DNA of 35,401 nt from Opitutales bacterium (GTDB lineage Bacteria > Verrucomicrobiota > Verrucomicrobiia > Opitutales > JAJFLR01): assembly GCA_021772565.1 (NCBI GenBank), contig JAJFLR010000106.1, forward strand, positions 1 through 35,401. Direction: 5' to 3'. The notes under the pieces were generated by a model. The model was given only the letters and a program-made list of their open reading frames with translations. It was not told the DNA's origin and ran no database searches. Shown piece by piece: positions 25,547-34,634 of this stretch. The translations under genes and the position numbers were made by a program. How positions within the stretch are numbered: position 1 is the stretch's first letter; every line of letters begins with the position of its first letter.

Positions 25547-26665
25547 ATGCAAATAAAACCGGAACAAGCGTTATTGGTTCTCAATGGATTACCTAAAATT
25601 GGCCCAATTACTATCAAGAAATTATTAGAATATTTTTCTCATGATTCTGTTGCTATTCTAAATGCAAATAAAAGTGAGCTTAATAAAATATCTGGTATAG
25701 GCGATGCAGTAGTGAATTCTATTTCCAACTGGTCTGAAAATTTTAATTTGGAAAAAGAACTATCGTTGTTCAAAAATTATGACAGTGAATATATTTCAAT
25801 CTTATCATCTGATTATCCAGAACTCTTAAAAGAGATATACGATCCTCCGACAATTTTGTACTGGCGTGGAAAGTATAAAATCAAGAATCCCTGCATAGCG
25901 ATTATCGGCACACGCCGCCCTACTCTCTATGGTAGAGGAATCGCCAGAAAAACTGCCGAAGAATTATCGCGACTCGGATTTTGCATTGTCAGTGGAATGG
26001 CTAGAGGTATTGATAGCGAAGCGCATCAGGGTGCACTCGATGCAAATGGAAAAACCATTGCCGTTCTAGGAAATGGATTAGACATAATTTATCCTCCTGA
26101 AAATTTAGAATTGTATCGAAATATTTGCAAAAATGGGGCTGTAATTTCGGAGTTCCCATTTGGCAGAAAAGCCGACAGACGAACTTTCCCAATGCGCAAT
26201 CGTATCGTCTCAGGTCTATGTCAGGCAATTTTAGTTGTAGAAACTAATTCTAATGGAGGCAGTATGATTACAGCAAAATTCGCTGCTGAACACAATAGAC
26301 AGGTATTTGCTTTACCCGGAAGAATAGATCAAGCCTCAAGTAAGGGGTGTCATCAACTTATTCGTGATGGAGCCGCACTGTTTACTTCAGTAGATGATAT
26401 ACTCGAAGAACTGAATTTTCTTCAACCGAACTCAAATCCTTCTCCAAATCATGACTCACTAGATAAGCCAAATTCAGATAGTGACTTATCAGAAAAAGAA
26501 AAAATAATTATGCACTGTTTCACTGATTACCCCAAATGCTCACAAGACAAAATTTCTACCCTAACTAAATTATCACTATCTGATGTCGCATCAAATTTAA
26601 TTATGCTGGAGTTAAAACACAGAATTTCCAAGCGAGCAGATGGGGAATTTGAAAAAAGGTTTTAA
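25547..26665 (+). CDS. dprA: DNA-processing protein DprA/Smf
   Basis: 372 residues. N-terminal helix-hairpin-helix region (GLPKIGPITIKKLLEYF; KISGIGDAVVNSI), Rossmann-like core about 115-285 with IAIIGTRRPTLYGRG, IVSGMARGIDSEAHQGAL, FPMRNRIVSGL and GSMITAKFAAEHNRQVFALP, and a C-terminal winged helix about 312-368 (SEKEKIIMHCF). It loads RecA on incoming single-stranded DNA during transformation. No other competence genes are in the window. Confidence 0.95.
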   Translation: MQIKPEQALLVLNGLPKIGPITIKKLLEYFSHDSVAILNANKSELNKISGIGDAVVNSISNWSENFNLEKELSLFKNYDSEYISILSSDYPELLKEIYDPPTILYWRGKYKIKNPCIAIIGTRRPTLYGRGIARKTAEELSRLGFCIVSGMARGIDSEAHQGALDANGKTIAVLGNGLDIIYPPENLELYRNICKNGAVISEFPFGRKADRRTFPMRNRIVSGLCQAILVVETNSNGGSMITAKFAAEHNRQVFALPGRIDQASSKGCHQLIRDGAALFTSVDDILEELNFLQPNSNPSPNHDSLDKPNSDSDLSEKEKIIMHCFTDYPKCSQDKISTLTKLSLSDVASNLIMLELKHRISKRADGEFEKRF

Positions 26666-26684
26666 ATAGTTACTAATAAACTGC

Positions 26685-28034
26685 CTAAATATGTATCTGA
26701 GATTGAGCCTTAACTAAGGCTTCATGGAGTTTATTTATTTTAAATGGTTTTGAAATATAATCATTCATACCGGCCCACAAACACATATCTCTACTTCCAA
26801 CAAGTGAGTAGGCTGTCACGCCAATAATATAGACATTAGAGTTAATCAAGCCATCTTCACCGGATCGAATTTTTCTAGTAGTATCCAGGCCATCAAAATT
26901 TGGCATATGAACATCCATTAATATTATATCATAATTCTCGGAATGTAATTTTTCCAATGCTTCTAATCCGTCAATAGCAAATGTTGCTGTCAACCCGAGT
27001 TTTTTGAGCATCGTTTTAATCAAGTTCTGATTCGAATAATTATCTTCAACACATAAAATTTTTAAATCCGGTTTAATTTTGATTTTAATTTTTGCATCAT
27101 CACCACCCGATGGTTCAAGCAAATCATCATCCTCTGTTGGTTCGACAAACACATTAAAATTAAATGTAGTACCTTTGCCAAATTTACTTTTGCAGGAAAT
27201 ACCCCCACCCATTGTAGTAACTAACTGCTTACAAATTGCCAAACCCAAACCAATACCTTCAATACTTTGTTCTTTCGATTTACTAATTTGAAAATAAGGT
27301 TCAAAAATATTTTTTTGGTTTTCTTCTGAAATGCCTTTACCGGTATCTGAAATAGAAAATAATAAATTATACTTATTTACAGTATTAAGAAACACAACAT
27401 CCACCGTTACTTTAATAATCCCGCTCACTGAATATTTGATAGAATTCTGAACTAGATTTGTAATAATTTGACAAATTGAAACACTATCTCCAACTACTCT
27501 AGTTGGGCAATCAGGATCGATAGTAAACTCCAAGTCCAACCCTTTATCCATAGCACTAATCTTTAGTGTTTCAATGACATCACAAAGCTCACGAACCAGG
27601 TGAAATGGCTTTGCATCCATTTTAAGTGCTTTATAATCAAGCTGTGAAAAATTTAAGATGTTATTGATAATTGAAAGTAAACTTTCGCTACCGGAAACAA
27701 TTCTGTCCACATACTCTGATTGTTCATCATTGAGTGTTGTTTCTGAAAGTAAATCGGAAAAACCAATAATTGCATTAATCGGTGTCTTAAACTCATGGCT
27801 GATCATCGCCATATATTGGTTTTGTGTCCGATTGGTATGATCTGTATCGGCAGCCATATCAATCACCTGATGATATGTGGCGTCCAACTTTTTAATCTGC
27901 TGCTCTTGTAGTTTATTTACGCTTATTAGATGTGATATTTTAGATTTAAGACTCTCTACTAGCGACTGAGGCTTAATTATCTCACCAGGCTTTTTACTGG
28001 TTAGCTTACTAAAAATAACAGGTGTATTGTTCAT
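26685..28034 (-). CDS. cytoplasmic hybrid histidine kinase (coiled coil-HisKA-HATPase-REC)
   Basis: 449 residues with no membrane span and no PAS or GAF domain. An N-terminal coiled coil (about 22-75) precedes His80 in MISHEFKTPINAIIGFSDLL. The ATPase domain shows the N-box NLVQNSIKYS (193-202), DTGKGIS (230-236) and GIGLGLAI (260-267). The receiver (about 323-447) has Asp374 in ILMDVHMPNFDG and Lys428 in YISKPF. The input must come through the coiled coil or a partner. It is convergent with dprA (19-base gap). Confidence 0.92.
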   Translation of the reverse strand: MNNTPVIFSKLTSKKPGEIIKPQSLVESLKSKISHLISVNKLQEQQIKKLDATYHQVIDMAADTDHTNRTQNQYMAMISHEFKTPINAIIGFSDLLSETTLNDEQSEYVDRIVSGSESLLSIINNILNFSQLDYKALKMDAKPFHLVRELCDVIETLKISAMDKGLDLEFTIDPDCPTRVVGDSVSICQIITNLVQNSIKYSVSGIIKVTVDVVFLNTVNKYNLLFSISDTGKGISEENQKNIFEPYFQISKSKEQSIEGIGLGLAICKQLVTTMGGGISCKSKFGKGTTFNFNVFVEPTEDDDLLEPSGGDDAKIKIKIKPDLKILCVEDNYSNQNLIKTMLKKLGLTATFAIDGLEALEKLHSENYDIILMDVHMPNFDGLDTTRKIRSGEDGLINSNVYIIGVTAYSLVGSRDMCLWAGMNDYISKPFKINKLHEALVKAQSQIHI

Positions 28035-28091
28035 GTATAATGAAGTAATAAACGATTAAAAATGTATTAAGCTAGTAGTGCGTTATTTAAT

Positions 28092-28439
28092 TTATTCAAA
28101 TGTCTTAGAATCCCAGCCCCAATTAGAGCGTTCGACATTGATAAAATTTATATAAATTCTGTCTTTATTAATCTTAAGAAAATTTGATACAATATCACAA
28201 ATCAACGGAGATAAATTTTTGGGAGCTTCATCGGATAAACTAATTGCCCTTAGTTCGACAAAGGCCATTGCCGCCGCCTCACCTCCAAATGCCATATGAC
28301 TGGCCGGACTTATCGATACAGACATATAATCTTCCGGTTTACTGAGAGCAGCAGAACATTTTTGCGACAACTCTTTGATCAATCCAACTTGATCGTTATC
28401 AGAACTTTGTGAGTTCGTTGTGATACTGATATAAGGCAT
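28092..28439 (-). CDS. MIF-like tautomerase
   Basis: 115 residues, the standard length. After Met removal, Pro is the N-terminal catalytic base (MPYISITTN). Conserved Lys in ALSKPEDYMSVSI, and MAFGGEAAAMAFVELRAIS and KDRIYINFINVERSNWGWD as in macrophage migration inhibitory factor homologues. Such proteins tautomerise keto/enol phenylpyruvate-type substrates in vitro; the cellular role in bacteria is unclear. Follows the hybrid kinase start by 57 bases on the same strand, so they may be co-transcribed. Confidence 0.92.
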   Translation of the reverse strand: MPYISITTNSQSSDNDQVGLIKELSQKCSAALSKPEDYMSVSISPASHMAFGGEAAAMAFVELRAISLSDEAPKNLSPLICDIVSNFLKINKDRIYINFINVERSNWGWDSKTFE

Positions 28440-28896
28440 AGTATAAATTTCTGTATATAGATAATCTTAATTTTGTAAATCCGAGAATTTATCTCAGCCT
28501 AACTTTTACTCATTCTTTACAAGAATTTTTTGGCAATTAACCCCATCCCTCAAGCCGCTCTATCAGATTGATTCGTGCATTATTCAATAGATAGCCTACT
28601 ATTTATTTCTAACGCTATTAAACTAGATTTAAAAACTTAACTTGTTGAAATGAACTATGATACTAACTATTTAACTAATTTTCTATTTATTGTCTTATAA
28701 GTTTGATAACATCTTCTAAAGTAACAAACCTTCGCAGCAAGTTACAAAACCTTCATTATCCTACAGTGAATAAAAATTGTTGGATAAAATTTATCAGTTA
28801 TAAACTGCATAGTGAAGATCATTAATAATCATGGCTTCCTATTACAATTTATCTTTTTAATGAAATAGCTTCTTCGACAATTCGGAAAAGCTTCAA
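28440..28896. other. 457-base intergenic region, nothing recognised
   Basis: AT-rich. A near-repeat GTAACAAACCTTC/GTTACAAAACCTTC lies close to 28713-28753. No hairpin followed by T-run on the - strand that would serve the protease gene upstream, and no credible small gene. Confidence 0.6.
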
Positions 28897-31800
28897 TTAT
28901 AGTGCATTAACAACCAAACGAAAGAACATTTGTGAATCTCCATTTAACGGCATACGTAGTTTAACCATCCTGAAAGTATCGTTATTATTGGCGGACGTAT
29001 TATTTATTGGTTCTTCATAAAAATGTCTGGATCTTATGGGAAACCAATCTTTTAAATTTGTTGAATAGTAAACTTCATAATTCAGGTCTTCAGCCAATTT
29101 ATTTCTTCGATAAATATACATAGCATTATATTGTTTTTCTCCACTCTCTTCTTCAAATTCAGATGTTGGCAGAGGGTTCTCTTCATCTTCTAATTCAGAT
29201 ATTGGCAGAGGTATCACTTCAACCTCTGTAGATGGAAGATCGATTACTGAAGGTGTGAGAGGATCAAGACCTAACGCATACTCCATCAGGTTTTTTATGT
29301 TATCCGAATCGGGATCTGAATATTTGGCTGGATTGTTCGTTTCCCATGGAATGCTCAATCCCCATTTGTCATAGGTTAAATAATTTGCCTCAGGTCTACT
29401 CAAAATAACAAACTCCCCATACTCAGAGCCGGCGTAAACGCGATGATTTGAAAAAGCGGCGGAATAAATTTTCCCATTCAACCCATATCCGTCAATAGTA
29501 ACCGGTGCAGTCTCATCGGTTATATCAATAATGCGCACACCGTCGGACAAATCGGCGATAATGAGCAAGTTATCTTGCTTCGTAATTTCTTTGCCATGAT
29601 TCGGCAATTGCAGGCTACTAATCCGGGTGATTGGATTTTTGTTTGTTATATCGAAAATTCCTAACCAACTTGTGGCAAAGATTGTGCTACCACCATAAGT
29701 GACATAAGCTCGATTGTCTTCTACTATTATATCATCGATATGAATTCTTGAGCCCAATGTAAAAGAGCCGACCAAAGTTGGGTTGGTTTTGCTGCTGACA
29801 TCCAGAATTTTTATCGAAGAATTTTCACTAACATAGATGAAATTATCCAATACATCTATGGCTTCTGAAAAAAAGTTTAATTGGTAGCTGCCGACTTCGA
29901 CAGGCTGGGCGCCATCACGCACATCGATAATGGATACGCCAAAATCGCCGATGCCATACTGGCCTATCGCATAAGCGTAACCGCTCTCAACAGCGATTTC
30001 AGTTTGGGTTTTCAAGGTGGTATTTTGACCCTTGATAGTGGGATTGGCCTTATCGCTTACATCAATGATATAGAGACCGTTAGAAGTTCCGGTGGCTACG
30101 TAGAGATAATTCCCATCGAGAACTCCATCATTTATATCGTTAGAACCTGGTAAGTCGAGATGACTGGACAGCGTAACGGGATTGGCTTTTTCCTGCAAGT
30201 CGAGAATGTTAAGTTTATTTCCGACAAAAAGGTATGCATAGTTATCATCAGCCAGAGTTAATTGAATTTTTTTGGCAAAACTTGAACGATGACTTTTATG
30301 AAGATCAGTTACTTGAATTTCGACGTTGTCTGTAGAATTCAATTCACCATCTGAAGCTTTTAATTGCAGGACATAACGTCCGGGTTCGGAAAAACTCACC
30401 GTAGTAGTGAGCAGTTTATTATTTCCAAAAGTTATATTAGCCGGACCGGAAAATTGACTCCAATTATAGCTTAGATTATTACTCGGACGGTTATCGTCAT
30501 TGACAGATCCTTGCAGTCTGGTGGCGCTCCCTACTGAAATTGTCTGATCTTCACCTGCTTCAACGACCGGTTTCAAGTTTATATCCAACAAGTGCAGTGC
30601 TGCAGCTTTTAAATCAATTGCCGGCCCTATAAGAACTGAATCCTCTGAATGAATTCCTGTATCAACAAGTAGATTACGCATCTCTTCGGGTGAGAGTCTT
30701 TTATTCAAATTTTTTATGGCAAGCGACTGAATAGAAACAGACGCGGCAGCCACTAATGCGCTGGCAGAACTTGTCCCGCCAAAGAAATCAGTGTAACGCT
30801 GGTTAATGTCTCCGCCAACAGTCTCAAGGTTTCCATAACCGAGAGTAGCAACACTTATACCCCATGATTGTACGTTGATACGCGATCCATAACTACTCGT
30901 AGTAAGCCTGCTATGCGATGAATTTGCATTATTGGCACCCACTATAATTGCACCACTATCGCCTCTGCTATGATAGGCCGAAAATTTTTGTGCGTCAGTA
31001 TTGACATTACCGTTACCTGCAGCCGCAACGACGATAATACCGGAATCTGTCGCCGTTTTTACAAGATCCCAAACCACCGGATGGTATTCCGCCATGACAA
31101 ATTCACTTGTCGGTCCCCATATCTGCATTTCCAGTAAAATGACATCACCGGGAGTAGCGGAAGCTATCGCATCGGCAATCGCAGAAGGCCTGTCCCAGCC
31201 GGCTTCAACTGTCGATTCAGGGAAAGTAAAGACTTCTGCATCCGGGGCGACCCCTGTCATCCCATAAGCATTTACCGCCGCTATGGTGATACCAATGACT
31301 GCCGTACCGTGATCATCAAAGTCGTGCGAGGCAATGGTTTTGCCGGGTTGAGGATGCAGTTGCGATGCAGGTAAATCTTCATGTGAATAATTCCAGCCAA
31401 ATTCACAATCAAGCAGCCGGACACCTGCTCCCGAAGCTCCCAATGAAGTAATATAATCAAAATTCAAGCCGGGGTCTGCACCTTTGTAGGTTTGATGAAA
31501 TGAAAAGTCAGGTGTTGTCGGCGGTATATCTACCGGCGGCGGCGGCGGAACTCCCTTTGTCTGAATAAATACATACTCAACTTCTGGAAGATCTGATAGT
31601 ATCTTCGCCGTCTCAATGACAAATATTCTATCTTTTCCCGGAAGATTACATTTCAAGATGTCATCGAGTCCTCTATCCGAATGACCACTCTTAATAGAGC
31701 GTGCTTTTAGTTTAGAAATTTTGGAGGGTGAAAGTTTAAGAAGCTTTGCAAAAGTAATTTCACGCGAGTGTATTATTGTGCGAATTTTATTTAATCGCTT

Positions 31801-32070
31801 CTTGCTTAAAATATCTGATGAGATTGATCGAGTTTTCCGATCAGCCTGTAGCTTGAACTTCGGTCTGAATTTTACGATAATCTCATATTCCGCCCCTTCT
31901 GCTATATCGGAAAAATTATCTTCCAGGTATATACGTGCATTGGGAAGCTTTTCTTCAGGGATTGAGTTTGCTAAAAGGCGGACTGGCTCAGTCGAAGAAA
32001 ATGCCGTTAGCCCTAAAAATAAATACAAGAGAGAAGTAAATAACGTTAAATCTGTTTTGGTTCTTTGCAT
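28897..32070 (-). CDS. secreted subtilisin-like serine protease with PKD and LVIVD repeats
   Basis: 1057 residues. Signal peptide about 1-25, a propeptide-like region to about 170, Pro-rich linker (175-184). S8 domain about 205-495 with Asp221 (RLLDCEFGW), His254 (DDHGTAV), oxyanion Asn353 (AAAGNGN) and Ser434 (GGTSSASA). PKD domain about 500-590. At least six LVIVD-type repeats about 605-890 (LYIIDVSDKANPT, VRIIDITDETAPV), probably a beta-propeller. Then NLMEYALGLDP (927-937), an acidic stretch with an internal duplication (PLPISELEDEENPLPTSEFE), and a beta-rich C-terminus that may be a sorting or surface module. Likely extracellular proteolysis. Confidence 0.92.
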   Translation of the reverse strand: MQRTKTDLTLFTSLLYLFLGLTAFSSTEPVRLLANSIPEEKLPNARIYLEDNFSDIAEGAEYEIIVKFRPKFKLQADRKTRSISSDILSKKRLNKIRTIIHSREITFAKLLKLSPSKISKLKARSIKSGHSDRGLDDILKCNLPGKDRIFVIETAKILSDLPEVEYVFIQTKGVPPPPPVDIPPTTPDFSFHQTYKGADPGLNFDYITSLGASGAGVRLLDCEFGWNYSHEDLPASQLHPQPGKTIASHDFDDHGTAVIGITIAAVNAYGMTGVAPDAEVFTFPESTVEAGWDRPSAIADAIASATPGDVILLEMQIWGPTSEFVMAEYHPVVWDLVKTATDSGIIVVAAAGNGNVNTDAQKFSAYHSRGDSGAIIVGANNANSSHSRLTTSSYGSRINVQSWGISVATLGYGNLETVGGDINQRYTDFFGGTSSASALVAAASVSIQSLAIKNLNKRLSPEEMRNLLVDTGIHSEDSVLIGPAIDLKAAALHLLDINLKPVVEAGEDQTISVGSATRLQGSVNDDNRPSNNLSYNWSQFSGPANITFGNNKLLTTTVSFSEPGRYVLQLKASDGELNSTDNVEIQVTDLHKSHRSSFAKKIQLTLADDNYAYLFVGNKLNILDLQEKANPVTLSSHLDLPGSNDINDGVLDGNYLYVATGTSNGLYIIDVSDKANPTIKGQNTTLKTQTEIAVESGYAYAIGQYGIGDFGVSIIDVRDGAQPVEVGSYQLNFFSEAIDVLDNFIYVSENSSIKILDVSSKTNPTLVGSFTLGSRIHIDDIIVEDNRAYVTYGGSTIFATSWLGIFDITNKNPITRISSLQLPNHGKEITKQDNLLIIADLSDGVRIIDITDETAPVTIDGYGLNGKIYSAAFSNHRVYAGSEYGEFVILSRPEANYLTYDKWGLSIPWETNNPAKYSDPDSDNIKNLMEYALGLDPLTPSVIDLPSTEVEVIPLPISELEDEENPLPTSEFEEESGEKQYNAMYIYRRNKLAEDLNYEVYYSTNLKDWFPIRSRHFYEEPINNTSANNNDTFRMVKLRMPLNGDSQMFFRLVVNAL

Positions 32071-32399
32071 AAATAACTATATTACTAATTACTCACTTCG
32101 ATGTGCAAGCGAATAAAATGGTGGTTCTCTAATTGGAATTGTTATTTACAGTCGCACTATTACTTGCTCTAAGTCACCATCAAGATCAATATCGACATAA
32201 GCCAAATTGATATCGTTTCCATTGAGCGTTTATGGGGTTTGTTCGGCGTCTTGAGCGAAGCGGAAAATGCTTAATAACCCCATTGACATTGACCCAAATT
32301 TAACTTTTAGATTTTAAAGAATGATATTTTTAGCAGCATTGTTTAAATTCAGGATTCAGGATTCAGGATTCAGGAGATAGGAGATAGGAGATAGGAGAT
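32071..32399. other. 329-base divergent intergenic region
   Basis: Between the protease (-) and the DUF1501 gene (+). Contains a possible gene remnant (32146-32229), inverted 8-base arms ATGGGGTT/AACCCCAT at about 32232-32239 and 32275-32282, and the heptamer array (32348-32400). Confidence 0.6.
32146..32229 (-). pseudogene. possible 3' remnant of a gene with an acidic Asp-rich end
   Basis: 28 codons reading TLNGNDINLAYVDIDLDGDL then EQVIVRL and stop, preceded in frame by TAA. DIDLDGDLE resembles calcium-binding DxDxDG loops found in secreted proteins of this phylum. It lies just upstream of the protease start on the same strand. Too short to be certain; it could be chance. Confidence 0.25.
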
Positions 32400-32400
32400 A
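32348..32400 (+). repeat. heptamer arrays TTCAGGA x4 and GATAGGA x3.5 ending at the DUF1501 start codon
   Basis: TTCAGGA at 32348-32375 and GATAGGA at 32376-32396, with a final partial GATA that supplies the A of the ATG at 32400. The array repeats AGGAG four times (32372-76, 32379-83, 32386-90, 32393-97). The third lies 9 bases from the ATG, an ideal Shine-Dalgarno spacing. Confidence 0.92.
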
Positions 32401-33878
32401 TGAAAAAGCCGATGTTTACTAATGGAGAGAATTCGCTTTGTACTGGGGCGGAGTCGAGTTTTGGGTTGTCGCGTCGCGGTTTCCTCAATAAATTTGGGAT
32501 GGGGCTTGGAGGAATGGCGCTGGCGGATATGATAAATCCTGCGTCATCAGTTCAAGCAGCGGCTGATCGTGGGATTCTCGGTTCAAGTCACGCTCCGGCC
32601 AAAGCCAAGCGGGTGATATATTTATTTCAAGCGGGTGGACCTTCGCAAATTGACTCGCTTGATTACAAGCCGGTGTTAAAACAAAGGCATGGTCAGGAAT
32701 TACCTGATAGTGTGCGCAAGGGGCAACGTCTGACGGGTATGTCGGGGAACCAATCGAGCCTTCCGCTGGCGGGTTCGCCATTTGAATTTCATCAGCATGG
32801 AGAGAGTGGTGCCTGGGTCAGTGACGTTTTGCCGCACACGGCGAAAATTACGGATGATATTTGTGTGGTGAATTCGATGTTCACCGAGGCAATCAATCAT
32901 GACCCGGCGATCACATTTTTGCAGACTGGGTCTCAGATTGCGGGCAGGCCGAGCATGGGGGCATGGTTGAATTATGGACTTGGCAGTGATAATAAAAACC
33001 TGCCGAGCTTTGTGGTATTGATCACCAAAGACAAAGGAGGGCAGCCGCTATATTCCCGTTTGTGGGGCAGTGGTTTTTTGCCCTCACGCTATCAGGGTGT
33101 GCGTTTTCGTGCGGATAAAAATCCGGTTTTATATCTAGGTAACCCAGATGGGGTCAGTGCATCAAGTCGACGCAAGATGCTCGACAGACTAGGGGAATTG
33201 CATCAGCTGGAATTGGAAAAAACAGGGGATTCTGAAATCGAAACACGGATCTCGCAGTATGAAATGGCCTATAAAATGCAGTCATCGGTGCCAGAGGCGA
33301 CAGACATCAGTGGCGAGCCAGAGTATATTTACGACCTTTATGGTCAAGATGCGAAAAAGCCGGGGACCTTTGCTTACAATTGTTTGCTGGCTCGCCGCAT
33401 GGCGGAGAGAGGAGTAAAATTTACTCAACTTTATCATCAAGGGTGGGATGCCCATGGTGGGGTGAAAGGCAGTATGGAACGTCAATGCAAGGAAACAGAT
33501 CAGGCATCGGCCGCATTGGTTTTGGATCTTAAACAGCGAGGTATGCTGGAGGATACATTAGTGGTGTCGGGAGGTGAATTCGGACGGACGAACTATTCAC
33601 AGGGGAAACTCAATGGAGATAATTTTGGTAGGGACCATCACCCACGTTGTTTTTCGATGTGGTTTGCCGGTGGAGGAGTGAATGCTGGAACCACTTATGG
33701 GAAGACCGATGATTTTGGCTATAATATCGCCGAAAATCCGGTTCATGTGCATGACTGTCACGCGACGATGATGAAGCTGCTTGGTATTGATCATGAGCGA
33801 TTGACCTACAAATTCCAGGGATTACGTATGCGTTTGACGGGTGTCGCGGGCAATGTGATTCCGGGTATGATGGCGTGA
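32400..33878 (+). CDS. DUF1501 protein, Tat-exported
   Basis: 492 residues. Twin-arginine signal [20 protein letters not shown] (about 23-42). The mature part opens [23 protein letters not shown], the usual start of DUF1501 proteins, which share the alkaline-phosphatase/sulfatase fold, and contains [26 protein letters not shown] and [15 protein letters not shown]. Function unknown. In Planctomycetes and Verrucomicrobia it usually follows a DUF1549/DUF1553 cytochrome-type gene; here that partner is missing. Codons and composition are richer in G+C than most of the window (32461-32520 counts 33/60). The Shine-Dalgarno sequence lies inside the heptamer array. Confidence 0.93.
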   Translation: MKKPMFTNGENSLCTGAESSFGLSRRGFLNKFGMGLGGMALADMINPASSVQAAADRGILGSSHAPAKAKRVIYLFQAGGPSQIDSLDYKPVLKQRHGQELPDSVRKGQRLTGMSGNQSSLPLAGSPFEFHQHGESGAWVSDVLPHTAKITDDICVVNSMFTEAINHDPAITFLQTGSQIAGRPSMGAWLNYGLGSDNKNLPSFVVLITKDKGGQPLYSRLWGSGFLPSRYQGVRFRADKNPVLYLGNPDGVSASSRRKMLDRLGELHQLELEKTGDSEIETRISQYEMAYKMQSSVPEATDISGEPEYIYDLYGQDAKKPGTFAYNCLLARRMAERGVKFTQLYHQGWDAHGGVKGSMERQCKETDQASAALVLDLKQRGMLEDTLVVSGGEFGRTNYSQGKLNGDNFGRDHHPRCFSMWFAGGGVNAGTTYGKTDDFGYNIAENPVHVHDCHATMMKLLGIDHERLTYKFQGLRMRLTGVAGNVIPGMMA

Positions 33879-33993
33879 GTGCAGGGATTCTAAAACGAAG
33901 CGGGGCTTCGGGTTAGGAGTGGAGATTATTTTCATCGCAGAATTTAAGCGATGATGATAGAGATGGGGCAATCAAATATTGCCAATCCATCTT

Positions 33994-34614
33994 ATGAAAA
34001 ATTCTCAATCCACCCGTATCTTGTTTGTGTTTATCGCCGGTTTTTCGGCTGCCTGGTATCTTAGCGGGCGTTCATTATTACCCGTTGAAGAGGTGAAAGC
34101 TCAGGCAGCCAACACAACGTTGGAGGCTCAATTTGCTCAAATGGTGGCTGACTTTGATCGCATGCTTTCACGTGGTGAAAATGTAGGAGTGGTAGGAAAC
34201 ACAAATGCAGCCGTGTATAGCTACCGATCAGGAAAGTGGATTACGGCAAGGCTTGCAGGAGGCTATCGGATTATGGAATCTGATGGTAACTTCTGTGCTT
34301 TAGGGAATGCGTCCGCTGCCGTATGGAGCGATAAAAAACAGGAATGGGAATATCAGAACCTTGCCGGAGGGAGGAGTATAGTCAGTTCCCAGGGTAGTTT
34401 TTGTGTGATTGGCAGTGGGTCAGCTGCCGTATGGGATGTGGATACCCAGTCGTGGTATCAGGAAAACCTTCGTGCAGGTACTGCCCTTACGGTTTCTCAG
34501 GGAACCTTCTGCGCAATGGGTGAAAACAAAGCGCTTGCCTGGAACAAAAAAAACAAAACCTGGGTCTCTCAGGCGATCCCTGCGGCGGCGAGAGTAGCGG
34601 GTTCCGGCGGCTAA
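33994..34614 (+). CDS. exported protein of four 36-residue repeats
   Basis: 206 residues from the ATG at 33994; an in-frame TTG at 33979 would add five. Hydrophobic segment about 8-24 (RILFVFIAGFSAAWYLS) serves as signal or anchor, then a helical linker to about 60. Residues 63-98, 99-134, 135-170 and 171-206 are four repeats of exactly 36 residues with the pattern xFCxxGxxxAAVWxxxxxxW, and the protein ends at the end of the fourth. Repeats 2-4 each have a Cys in FC; repeat 1 has Val-Gly there. The Trp and Gly spacing suggests beta-propeller-like blades. Not recognised as a named family. Follows the DUF1501 gene by 115 bases. Confidence 0.75.
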   Translation: MKNSQSTRILFVFIAGFSAAWYLSGRSLLPVEEVKAQAANTTLEAQFAQMVADFDRMLSRGENVGVVGNTNAAVYSYRSGKWITARLAGGYRIMESDGNFCALGNASAAVWSDKKQEWEYQNLAGGRSIVSSQGSFCVIGSGSAAVWDVDTQSWYQENLRAGTALTVSQGTFCAMGENKALAWNKKNKTWVSQAIPAAARVAGSGG

Positions 34615-34634
34615 TGGTCAAGCGAAAGACTTTC

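Noticed and set aside
29881-31267. Small + strand ORFs within the protease gene
   Set aside because: Antisense shadows of the long protease reading frame without their own features.
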